From the IMG/VR virus record IMGVR_UViG_3300020442_000007, positions 62,001-126,000 of that record: DNA of 64,000 nucleotides. One strand, written 5' to 3'. Every line of letters starts with the position of its first letter. Within the stretch, counting starts at the first letter, position 1. A model generated the notes under the pieces. The model did not search any database, was not told where the DNA came from, and saw nothing but the letters and a program-made list of their open reading frames with translations. Source of the stretch: a virus. The translations under genes and the position numbers were made by a program. Shown piece by piece: positions 15,811-22,825 of this stretch.

Positions 15811-16232
15811 AAATATTAATATTTGGCTTGCCTGGTAGTGGTAAAACCACGCTGGCAAAACCTTTTGCAGAATTAATTGGTGCAATTCATATAAATGCAG
15901 ATGCTGTAAGAGACAAATATAAAGACTGGGATTTTAGTTTAGAAGGCAGAGTCAGACAAGCACAAAGAATGCGTTATCTAGCGGATGGTGTTGTTAGTGC
16001 AGGAAAAGTTGCAGTTGCTGACTTTATTTGTCCTACAGAAAGAGCAAGACAAGAATTTGATGCAGATTATCAAGTTTGGATGGATACTATTAAGGAAGGT
16101 AGATACGAAGACACAAATAAAATGTTTGAAAAACCTTCTAGCGTTAACTATCATGTTTCAAAATGGTTTGAGGATACACATGCACAATTAATGGAGGTAG
16201 TGAAAAATTACATGGAGAAAAATAATGTTTAA
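15807..16232 (+). CDS. Adenylylsulfate (APS) kinase-like P-loop kinase
   Basis: A 141-residue protein with Walker A GLPGSGKTTLA (residues 7-17), then AIHINADAVRDKY (27-38), where APS kinases have a similar NxDxxR segment, and VAVADFICPTERAR, which parallels their ASxISPxRxxR strand. It is shorter than free-standing CysC (about 200), the C-terminal part being reduced. The expected reaction is ATP-dependent phosphorylation of APS to PAPS, the donor for sulfotransferases. Small kinases of nucleotides or polynucleotides share the P-loop, so the substrate is not certain. It is coupled to both neighbours, a sulfotransferase-like P-loop gene and a nucleotidyltransferase gene. Confidence 0.7.
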   Translation: MKILIFGLPGSGKTTLAKPFAELIGAIHINADAVRDKYKDWDFSLEGRVRQAQRMRYLADGVVSAGKVAVADFICPTERARQEFDADYQVWMDTIKEGRYEDTNKMFEKPSSVNYHVSKWFEDTHAQLMEVVKNYMEKNNV

Positions 16233-16635
16233 CGTTTTTAAGCCTACAACACAAATGTTAGGACGTTGGCAACCTTGGCACAAAGGACACACTGAATTAT
16301 TTAAACGTGCTTTAGCTGAAACAGGACAAGTATGTATTATGATCAGAACTGTGCCGCAAGACACAGATGCATCAGGCGGACGTACAATGACGCAGGATGA
16401 CAATCCATTTATTGTGGCTGATGTAGAAGATAATATAAAAAAGGAACTTGCTAAAGAGGGTTTTGAATATTATAGGGAATACAATATTATGATTGTTCCG
16501 AATATTGTAGATATTAGTTATGGTCGTGGGGTAGGATATACCTTTACAGAGCATGACTTAGGAAAAGAGATACATAGTATTAGTGCTACAGAATTACGTG
16601 CCAAGATGCGTAAAGAAGGTAAGCTGCAGACTTAA
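16225..16635 (+). CDS. Nucleotidyltransferase of the HxGH/cytidylyltransferase superfamily
   Basis: A 136-residue protein with GRWQPWHKGH (residues 13-22), the HxGH nucleotide-binding motif, and HSISATELRAKM (117-128), the second signature of the type ISxTxxR. The size fits single-domain cytidylyl- or adenylyltransferases. Such proteins join NMP to phosphate-containing substrates (as in NMN adenylyl- or glycerol-3-phosphate cytidylyltransferase); the ATP-sulfurylase core uses a related HxGH/ISGT fold. Beside an APS-kinase-like gene, an ATP-sulfurylase-like or surface-glycan precursor role is plausible, but the sequence does not decide. It overlaps the kinase gene by eight bases. Confidence 0.75.
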   Translation: MFNVFKPTTQMLGRWQPWHKGHTELFKRALAETGQVCIMIRTVPQDTDASGGRTMTQDDNPFIVADVEDNIKKELAKEGFEYYREYNIMIVPNIVDISYGRGVGYTFTEHDLGKEIHSISATELRAKMRKEGKLQT

Positions 16636-16656
16636 ATACTAGAAAGGTAGATATGT

Positions 16657-17373
16657 ATGGCATTTAGATTTGATAAAGATAAGATGAAATATTTGACTAA
16701 TCCTGATGACTATAAAAGTAATTGGGAATGGACAAAAAGTAATAGTAATTACCATTTTGATAAAAACACTATCGATGGTGTCAGTGAAACATTTAGAGTG
16801 TGTGGAACTTTTCATGGTGATTGGGAAGAAGAATTAAAACAAGTTATAAAAGATAGCAAACCAGTTACTTGGGCAACAAGAGGTAAAAAAGGCGAACGTA
16901 AAGACAAGTTTATAGAACAAGAAGAATATGATCTTACATCTGCAGGAGCAAGTGCTGACTTAGAAGTTTCTAACTTTAATAGAAAATGTGAGAAGTATAC
17001 CAAGATAAATGAAATAGCAGAATATTTTAAACTTGAAAATTTTCAAAAAAGAATACATGTACAAACTACAGGGCAAGTTTGGAATCTACACATAGACAAA
17101 CTTTATCAATTTAATCCTGAGGATCCATCTAAAGTAGTAAGAATAACAATCATGCTGAATGACTGGGAACCAGGACAATTTTATATGTATGGTAATCGAA
17201 TGTATGAAAGATGGAAAGCAGGTGAAATACATATATTTGATTGGCCTAATGTTCCTCATTCTACTGCAAATACAAGTTATGTACCAAGAGTAAGTTTACA
17301 ACTTACAGGTGTTAAAACAGAAGACACTGACAGAATACTTAACGAACGAGATCACTATTATTCTGTGGAATGA
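16657..17373 (+). CDS. 2OG-Fe(II) oxygenase-like protein, paralogue B
   Basis: A 238-residue close relative of the protein at 14241. Likely iron ligands are H145, D147 (NLHIDKLYQ) and H201 (FDWPNVPHSTAN), with R211 (YVPRVSLQLTG) as the likely 2-oxoglutarate contact. Shared words include SNWEW, the NDWEPGQFYMYGN segment and RWKAGEIHIFDWPNVPH. The two copies are separated by the P-loop, kinase and nucleotidyltransferase genes, so the whole block may have expanded by duplication. A Shine-Dalgarno GAAAGGTAG lies about 10 bases upstream. A weak late-like CTTAAATAC at 16632-16640 precedes it but is not convincing. Confidence 0.75.
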   Translation: MAFRFDKDKMKYLTNPDDYKSNWEWTKSNSNYHFDKNTIDGVSETFRVCGTFHGDWEEELKQVIKDSKPVTWATRGKKGERKDKFIEQEEYDLTSAGASADLEVSNFNRKCEKYTKINEIAEYFKLENFQKRIHVQTTGQVWNLHIDKLYQFNPEDPSKVVRITIMLNDWEPGQFYMYGNRMYERWKAGEIHIFDWPNVPHSTANTSYVPRVSLQLTGVKTEDTDRILNERDHYYSVE

Positions 17374-17378
17374 TTTGA

Positions 17379-17732
17379 ATGATAGACATACTAGTTGCAA
17401 ATATAATCTATGTATCTTATAGATTGCTTGTAACTGCTCATATAGTAAAATTTTTATACAAGTACATTCCTTACGGCTTTGCAGTTTTATTAGCCGCACA
17501 AATAAGTTTTTTATACGATGGGGGTGTATTTGCTTATCTATTTCAGGCAAAAGAATTACCAGCACTAATGGATTTTGTTCAAGCTAACGTATTATATACT
17601 TTTCGAGTTGGTGTGGCATGGTGGATTATTAAGATACTATGGGATCAATTGAGTAATTATTATTTGGCTGTGTTTATGGGTGCTCAGCTTACATTCATAG
17701 TAGACTATTTTATTTTTGAGGGAGTGTTTTAG
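17379..17732 (+). CDS. Small membrane protein with an internal two-fold repeat
   Basis: A 117-residue hydrophobic protein with about four membrane segments (roughly 6-28, 32-53, 62-86, 93-114). The two halves align: the first contains YGFAVLLAAQISFLYDGGVF and the second YYLAVFMGAQLTFIVDYFIF, each preceded by a V/A-rich helix with I/VKxL (HIVKFLYKY; WIIKILWDQ). This points to tandem duplication of a two-helix unit. I do not recognise the family. It lies in the same operon as TctA/TctC, and TctB, the small subunit missing here, has four segments, but the sequence does not look like TctB. It could be a phage membrane-stress or transport accessory protein. Confidence 0.6.
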   Translation: MIDILVANIIYVSYRLLVTAHIVKFLYKYIPYGFAVLLAAQISFLYDGGVFAYLFQAKELPALMDFVQANVLYTFRVGVAWWIIKILWDQLSNYYLAVFMGAQLTFIVDYFIFEGVF

Positions 17733-17743
17733 AGGTTAAATAC

Positions 17744-18385
17744 ATGCAAGGAACTAGTTTTATGGATATACAAGATTTTACAGAGTTTGATCAAAGTAGA
17801 TTAAAATTTTTCCAATTGCCTGAAAATTTATCTAGGTTTAGTGCAAAAAGAAACAATGCAAAAATCTCTAAAGAACACGATATACGTGAAATATTTCCTC
17901 TTGATGCAAATATAGTTGATGCTGGTTGTGGAGTAAATCCTTACAAAAAGTATTTTCCTAATTTGATAGGATTTGATTTTGTTGATTATGGTAATCAAGA
18001 TTATGTATGCAAAATTTTAGATGCTCCAATCGAACTAGAAAGTCAAGACGGTGTCTTGTGTTTAGGAGTTTTACATGAGTGTCCGGATGATTATCATCTA
18101 CCTAACATAGAAAAAATGTTATCTTGGTTACGGCCAGGCGGGCTACTTATAATGAGACATAAAAAAGAAACAGAAGCTGATTATGAAGAAAGAAGAAAAC
18201 AACACGGATTTTGGATAGGAATAGGATCTTGGCCACGTAGTAGGATTGATGAATTTACAAATAATTTAAATGTTAATTTAGAATGGATTGTTGAACATTC
18301 AACAAAAAGAACATTTAAACATAATGGTCAAGATTTAAAAAAGACATTTGATGGTCATATATGGTGTTGGAGGAAATATGTATAA
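17744..18385 (+). CDS. SAM-dependent methyltransferase
   Basis: A 213-residue protein. Motif I is NIVDAGCGVNPYKKYFPN (residues about 56-73), followed by LIGFDFVDYGNQDY with an acidic residue after the second strand, and GVLCLGVLHECPDD and LRPGGLLIMRHKK as later methyltransferase motifs. It shares the GCG-x-x-P signature with the larger enzyme at 10755. GAGGT precedes the ATG at 17744; an ATG seven codons later (17762) is possible but has a weaker site. It overlaps the small DUF6356-like gene. Substrate is unknown. Confidence 0.8.
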   Translation: MQGTSFMDIQDFTEFDQSRLKFFQLPENLSRFSAKRNNAKISKEHDIREIFPLDANIVDAGCGVNPYKKYFPNLIGFDFVDYGNQDYVCKILDAPIELESQDGVLCLGVLHECPDDYHLPNIEKMLSWLRPGGLLIMRHKKETEADYEERRKQHGFWIGIGSWPRSRIDEFTNNLNVNLEWIVEHSTKRTFKHNGQDLKKTFDGHIWCWRKYV

Positions 18386-18623
18386 AAAAATTAAAGAACA
18401 TTTAGAAGAAACAGAATGGGGATATTGGAAACACTTAACGCATAGTGTTCACCAAAGTAATAAACTGATAGCCTGTGCAATTAAATCTTACATACATGGA
18501 ATTTTTCCATGTTGGTATAAAGCTGATGGGCCAATAACTATTTTTAAAATGTATCATCAAATAAAACGTATTCATCATGTAGCAAAATTAGAACGTGAAA
18601 TGAAAGACAAGGGTGAAATATAA
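18378..18623 (+). CDS. Small membrane protein, DUF6356-like (second copy)
   Basis: I start this at the ATG at 18378, ten codons inside the longer reading frame, because GGAGG lies just before it (18369-18373) and the earlier ATG would sit deep in the methyltransferase gene. The 81-residue protein carries GYWKHLTHSVHQSNK, a hydrophobic helix (LIACAIKSYIHGIFP) and CWYKADGP, then a charged helical tail. It is recognisably like the protein at 5730. Membrane-associated, function unknown. It overlaps the methyltransferase gene by eight bases and the next gene by one base. Confidence 0.65.
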   Translation: MYKKIKEHLEETEWGYWKHLTHSVHQSNKLIACAIKSYIHGIFPCWYKADGPITIFKMYHQIKRIHHVAKLEREMKDKGEI

Positions 18624-19207
18624 TGGATGTGATGAGCTTACATAGTATACTTTGTTCATATGGAGACGTGGTAGAATTAGATTATAAATTTTCAGAAAAA
18701 ACAATTACAGAACTAAAACAAATAAAGGATTGGTTACCAGGGCCTAATGGAAAAACTGCAATCAATCTAACTGGTCCTATAGAAGATTTAGGTTTAGACA
18801 CTCCTGCCGAAATTAAGCATGCAAGAAATCAACCATATAATGATAACTTATTAAAATGTCCTAGTATTATAAAGTTTTTTGATAAATGGACAGAACTTGC
18901 AAGGTGTAGGGTAGCAACTATGGACAAAGGTAGTTTTTTTAGATTACACAGAGATGCATTTAGACTAAACGATCAATTTCGTATTTTTATTCCTTTAAAT
19001 AAAACTACAGATGATGAATGGATGTTTATATATGACGGAAAAATACAAAGATTTAAAGAAGGCGTTCCATACGTACTAAACACAAGAAAAACACACGGCA
19101 GTTTCGCAATGGCAGACGATATATATCACATTCTAATGAGTTTATACATTAACGAAAATAATATTAAACAAATAGCAAAAATGCTACCTAATTGTAAAGA
19201 ACACTAA
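18623..19207 (+). CDS. 2OG-Fe(II) oxygenase-like protein (aspartyl/asparaginyl hydroxylase type)
   Basis: A 194-residue protein with H109-x-D111 in SFFRLHRDAFRL, then FRIFIPLNKTT and H158 in NTRKTHGSFAMAD, followed by IYHILMSLYIN. This is the HxD...H pattern seen in aspartyl/asparaginyl beta-hydroxylase relatives, where the strand between holds the IPL-type motif (IFIPL). It is only distantly like the three-member group at 9044, 14241 and 16657, and closer in layout to the protein at 2410. It is the last gene of this plus-strand run; a separate late-type promoter follows. Substrate is unknown. Confidence 0.65.
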   Translation: MDVMSLHSILCSYGDVVELDYKFSEKTITELKQIKDWLPGPNGKTAINLTGPIEDLGLDTPAEIKHARNQPYNDNLLKCPSIIKFFDKWTELARCRVATMDKGSFFRLHRDAFRLNDQFRIFIPLNKTTDDEWMFIYDGKIQRFKEGVPYVLNTRKTHGSFAMADDIYHILMSLYINENNIKQIAKMLPNCKEH

Positions 19208-19211
19208 TTAT

Positions 19212-19220
19212 GATAAATAA
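19212..19220 (+). promoter_or_regulatory. Late-type promoter motif GATAAATAA
   Basis: Lies 28 bases before the ATG at 19248, in the 40-base gap after the oxygenase gene. Its spacing matches that of the minus-strand GATAAATAC motifs before the structural genes (about 30 bases). Confidence 0.5.
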
Positions 19221-19247
19221 ACATAGTAAGTCTAACGGAGAAAAAAT

Positions 19248-19976
19248 ATGAATTATTACTTAATTGTAGGCTTTGGATTTGGTGAAATACGAACTATTGC
19301 AACTAAATTAACTGAAAAGCTATCTGCAAAATATGGCGAAAAAACTGTGCTTAGAGAACAATGGGGCGTACTAAGAGCATGGCGACATAATGATGAGCAA
19401 AATGGTATTAATAATTTTATTATGCCAGCAGGTTTAAGTGGTTTAGCTAGATTTGGTGATAGATTAGCCAAAAATATAACTGATGATACACAACACATTG
19501 TATTACATGGTCCAGGTGTTCTTTTAAATTACGAAAAATTATCTAATATTTTAGCAAGTAATAAAACTGATAGTGTAGATCATGTTAAATTAACCGTAGA
19601 TTCAACCGTTACAACTTATCTAGTCAAGACTACAGAAAACTCAGCAACAATGGCAAATCGTTTACAAACTCAATGGGATACGACTGTTGGTGATATGGTA
19701 CATAGTGGTACAGGAATTGTTAATCCTACAGCTGAACAAATACAAGCATCTAAAGATGCATACTACAAATGGTGTACAAACTATGCTAATACAGCCGCTA
19801 CAATGTTTGGAGATTATGATGAAGAAGCATGGCAACCATGGGGTGGTTGGCAAGATGATTTATCGCCTACTTCAGTTGGTGTAGGAATAACAGACGTCAA
19901 CACTTTTACTAGAAAAGACGGAACAATTTCTAAATTTACACCACATAGTCATCAAATATATTGGACTACACCTTAA
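19248..19976 (+). CDS. Hypothetical protein with its own late-type promoter
   Basis: A 242-residue protein of unknown function. The first about 100 residues look alpha/beta (YLIVGFGFGEIRTIATKL, ADRLAK-like helices, TQHIVLHGPGVLLNYEKL). The rest is mixed and Thr/Trp-rich, with a C-terminal WQPWGGWQDDLSPTSVGVG segment. No catalytic motif or signal peptide is clear. GGAG precedes the ATG and a late-type GATAAATAA lies upstream, so it should be expressed late, unlike the modification genes before it. A virion-associated or assembly role is possible. It faces the minus-strand operon end at 19978 with a one-base gap and no visible terminator. Confidence 0.65.
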   Translation: MNYYLIVGFGFGEIRTIATKLTEKLSAKYGEKTVLREQWGVLRAWRHNDEQNGINNFIMPAGLSGLARFGDRLAKNITDDTQHIVLHGPGVLLNYEKLSNILASNKTDSVDHVKLTVDSTVTTYLVKTTENSATMANRLQTQWDTTVGDMVHSGTGIVNPTAEQIQASKDAYYKWCTNYANTAATMFGDYDEEAWQPWGGWQDDLSPTSVGVGITDVNTFTRKDGTISKFTPHSHQIYWTTP

Positions 19977-19977
19977 T

Positions 19978-20619
19978 TTATTTGATACCAATTTTCATAA
20001 ATCTAATATAACCGCCTTGATCTGTGAGATCAAGTTCTCCTTCGTAAAGTGTTTCTGACATATGTACACTTTCACTAAATTCTTTAAGACTTTTACTACA
20101 ATTTACGTGTTCTTCTAATTTTGTAAAATTATTACTCTGCAAAATTACCAGCTTGTCTTTAGGAATATTTGAGTACCAATCACTGAAGTTAGCAATATGT
20201 TCACAACTTGTGTTTATAATAGTATCTGGCATATCAGTTAATGTAACAAACTTTTTATCATATGTTAAAGTTTCATAAGTTGTTGGGTATTGCATAGTAT
20301 TAATATCTAACGTTGTTGCTTTAAACTTCCAATTATCAACTACCCAAGGCATATTAAATTTTTCTGCTATTTCTTTACAACTGTCATCCACATCAAAACT
20401 TCTAATTTTTGTTACAAGAACATTAGATTCAAATAACATTGTAGCAAGTGTAGCATACCAACCCGCACATAAAAAAACTATGCCAAGATCAGGACAGTAT
20501 TCTTCTACTTTTTTAACAAGCCATTCTTTACTTTTTAATTGTCCGCCACTAATGCAATCCTTATTAAAATCAGGATTGTCTAAAACATAATATAGACTTT
20601 TAATTAATTGTGATGTCAT
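19978..20619 (-). CDS. Putative SAM methyltransferase-like protein
   Basis: A 213-residue protein that ends the minus-strand early operon. Residues about 45-70 (LGIVFLCAGWYATLATMLF) resemble a motif-I loop, with IRSFDVDDSCKEIAEKFN following as the acidic strand-helix element and TLTDMPDTIINTSCEHI as motif IV. The glycine pattern is unusual (CAGWYAT), so the call is moderate. It overlaps the glycosyltransferase gene by 20 bases. I recall related methyltransferase-like proteins next to glycosyltransferases in marine T4-like phages. A role in finishing or capping a glycan is a guess. Confidence 0.6.
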   Translation of the reverse strand: MTSQLIKSLYYVLDNPDFNKDCISGGQLKSKEWLVKKVEEYCPDLGIVFLCAGWYATLATMLFESNVLVTKIRSFDVDDSCKEIAEKFNMPWVVDNWKFKATTLDINTMQYPTTYETLTYDKKFVTLTDMPDTIINTSCEHIANFSDWYSNIPKDKLVILQSNNFTKLEEHVNCSKSLKEFSESVHMSETLYEGELDLTDQGGYIRFMKIGIK

Positions 20620-21631
20620 TAAACTTTTCTTTTAACCAAACAAAATCGTTAATTTTTTTTAGTTCAGTTGCATTTCCCTTCCATTTTTGACCATATTCTT
20701 TACCAGCGTTAGCACCAGCAATACAATATTCACCAAAAGACTTATTTTTTCCTTTGGTGCACCATTCATTTAATCTTATCTCTGTTTCTTTATCATTTTG
20801 TCCTTGAATTACTTTACTACTGAGTTTTACACATTCTCTAAATGCACTTTTCCAAGTGCTGAATGGATCTGTATTAAATAAAGAAATATTACTTACCTCA
20901 GGCATTGCTTTAAAACGCACACTTATGCTTGTAGTCATATCTGTACTTTCTGTATCTACGTTAAGTGTAAGTTTCCTTGGTAATAATTTTACTCCTCCGT
21001 TGCCATATGTAAGCCTGTTTATAGGATTTTGACTCCTCCATACATGTACAATATTTTGCTCATTAATAGATACTGTCATTTGAAAATCAAAATTATCATT
21101 TATATAAGCATCTCCATCAACAACATAAAACATATCAGATTTACAAAGTTTTGCTGCCTCTATATGAGCTTGATGTATACCAGAAACACCATGTACTCTC
21201 TTAGCCCAAGGCATTTTGTCTAAAAGACGCCTGTAATTTACATCTGCATTAGGTTCATCATAGCTTATAAACACAACATCATACGTTGGTTTAGGTGTAC
21301 TTGCTAATATATCTATTTCTTTCTTGTCTGCGAAAAATCTATATTGTGCTTCTCTAGGATGTACTTCAACTCTTTTAGGGTACAAACAAATGCCATTATA
21401 CTTGTCAGCATTTTTAAATACATGAATTACTTTTTGATCCCATTTTTCAGGTGCATAAGAAAAATCAAAATTATTTTCAACTAGCAAGTCGTCCCATATA
21501 ACCCAAAACATAGTTGTAACTGCTAATTTTTGAGCAGAATCAAAATCTGGAGCATATTTAAGTCCAAAAAATTTATCTTTCAAATCTGTATAATGTTGTG
21601 TCTTTTCACCAACAAAAATTATATCATACAT
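20600..21631 (-). CDS. Glycosyltransferase-like protein, paralogue of 29548
   Basis: A 343-residue protein. A central domain beginning at YDVVFISYDEPNADVNYRRLL and continuing PWAKRVHGVSG and FYVVDGDAYINDNF (a DxD motif, usually metal and nucleotide-sugar binding) is shared in order with the protein at 29548 (DVVYLSYDEPNAEENY, PWAKRVHGVKG, FITVDGDNKIKNNF). Both continue with NRLTYGNGGVKLLP or NGLVYGNGGLKCWP. The N-terminal 100 residues are extra here. Its own perfect sigma-70 promoter lies immediately upstream, and the ATG coincides with the predicted transcription start, so the mRNA is probably leaderless. Sugar donor and acceptor are unknown. Confidence 0.75.
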   Translation of the reverse strand: MYDIIFVGEKTQHYTDLKDKFFGLKYAPDFDSAQKLAVTTMFWVIWDDLLVENNFDFSYAPEKWDQKVIHVFKNADKYNGICLYPKRVEVHPREAQYRFFADKKEIDILASTPKPTYDVVFISYDEPNADVNYRRLLDKMPWAKRVHGVSGIHQAHIEAAKLCKSDMFYVVDGDAYINDNFDFQMTVSINEQNIVHVWRSQNPINRLTYGNGGVKLLPRKLTLNVDTESTDMTTSISVRFKAMPEVSNISLFNTDPFSTWKSAFRECVKLSSKVIQGQNDKETEIRLNEWCTKGKNKSFGEYCIAGANAGKEYGQKWKGNATELKKINDFVWLKEKFNDITIN

Positions 21632-21636
21632 TCTTA

Positions 21637-21665
21637 ATTATATACTTTCTTATGCAAAATGTCAA
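21637..21665 (-). promoter_or_regulatory. Perfect sigma-70 promoter inside the early operon
   Basis: On the minus strand, TTGACA (21660-21665), a 17-base spacer and TATAAT (21637-21642). The -35 box contains the TGA stop of the upstream gene. The predicted start site, about seven bases past the -10, falls on the ATG at 21631, giving a leaderless message for the last two genes. Confidence 0.85.
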
Positions 21666-22825
21666 CCATATCGTATTGCGTCAAATAATTTTAGAAACAT
21701 AGGCATGTGGGACCTTTCTAAGAATTTGGCTTTATTAACTTTAGCAAATTTATTCAACGTTTTCAACGCATTTTTTGTTTCTTCTGATCTACAATTATTT
21801 TTTAACCTTGTTAATTCATGACAAATTAAGTCAGCACGTATACTTACATCTGCATATGTATCATATTTTTCATTTAACAAATCAAAAAAAGTAAAATATC
21901 CTTGCTGATTTAAATATTTCATAGTTTGTTGACATCCAAAAACCATAAATGGCTTTCCCATTACTAGTAACTGCCAAATATCCAGATTAGTGAACAAAGC
22001 GTTTACTTCACTCATGTAAGCCATTCTGTTATTAGGTGCCCAAGGTGTTAAAATTGATATAAGACTATTAGCATGATAATCAATACTATCGTTCTTATGT
22101 ATTATACTACCATGATCATACAATTCGTTTGCCTCTAAAGCAGAATATAGCTGTACACAATTTGGTGCTTGTGGGTATTCTGAAAAATTATGAAATAAAA
22201 GTTTAGGATTGAATTGATCTATGTCAAAATCTAACACAGGCATAGGATCATTTATTGGTTTAAAAAAATTTTTATATTTTACCGTGTCGTTATTGATAAT
22301 TAATCTTGATTCAATTTGCCACCAATCTATAGAATATGACTTATAAGGATCTAATAGCTCTTGGTATGTATTATTCAAATCAGCGGTAACTAAAATAATA
22401 TTTTCCACAGGAACTTTGCATCTCATAAACATTTCTGCCACATGTCTAAGCCTAATTACTTCGTTAGCACCTTGTAATGTTTGCCCTAGCAATAAGACTT
22501 TCATTTTTCCTGCACGTAAATAGTCTAAAGTTTTATGCGGTATATTAATATTGATACCATAAGATACTTCAAATGGGTAGAATATGTCTTCTTTAAATCC
22601 TCTTACAGGATTAAATATATCATCTCCTGTGAATAACTGTATTTCACAATCATTTTTTACCATAGTATAATAAAAACTAGAAATAACTTCTACCATACTG
22701 TCTATGCTGTCTCTATCACCAAACGGATAAGGCCAAGTCTCAGGATGATTATCATGATAAGATGTTATACCGTTAGGAACAGGCCCGCAATCCTTAATAA
22801 CATCATAATAAAAATTAATCGCCAT
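21662..22825 (-). CDS. Hypothetical glycosyltransferase-cluster protein (387 aa)
   Basis: A 387-residue protein of unknown function. Residues about 300-350 (MGKPFMVFGCQQTMKYLNQ, QGYFTFFDLLNEKYD) follow a pattern found in phage proteins near glycan genes, in which KPF, a Gly and a YFTF...EKYD word are conserved. I recall this type of motif from glycosyltransferase-like proteins, but no metal-binding DxD is certain. ALL-alpha/beta layout with a VLLLGQTLQGANEVIRL segment near residue 112. It overlaps the radical SAM gene by 11 bases and precedes the internal promoter. A transferase role is plausible but not shown. Confidence 0.55.
   Translation of the reverse strand: MAINFYYDVIKDCGPVPNGITSYHDNHPETWPYPFGDRDSIDSMVEVISSFYYTMVKNDCEIQLFTGDDIFNPVRGFKEDIFYPFEVSYGININIPHKTLDYLRAGKMKVLLLGQTLQGANEVIRLRHVAEMFMRCKVPVENIILVTADLNNTYQELLDPYKSYSIDWWQIESRLIINNDTVKYKNFFKPINDPMPVLDFDIDQFNPKLLFHNFSEYPQAPNCVQLYSALEANELYDHGSIIHKNDSIDYHANSLISILTPWAPNNRMAYMSEVNALFTNLDIWQLLVMGKPFMVFGCQQTMKYLNQQGYFTFFDLLNEKYDTYADVSIRADLICHELTRLKNNCRSEETKNALKTLNKFAKVNKAKFLERSHMPMFLKLFDAIRYG

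Noticed and set aside
16632-16640. CTTAAATAC as a late promoter for the oxygenase at 16657
   Set aside because: It differs from the consensus core (ATAAATA) and sits within an otherwise continuous operon.
17379-17732. A TctB candidate for the transporter
   Set aside because: Four segments fit, but the internal duplication and lack of TctB-like sequence make the assignment unsupported.
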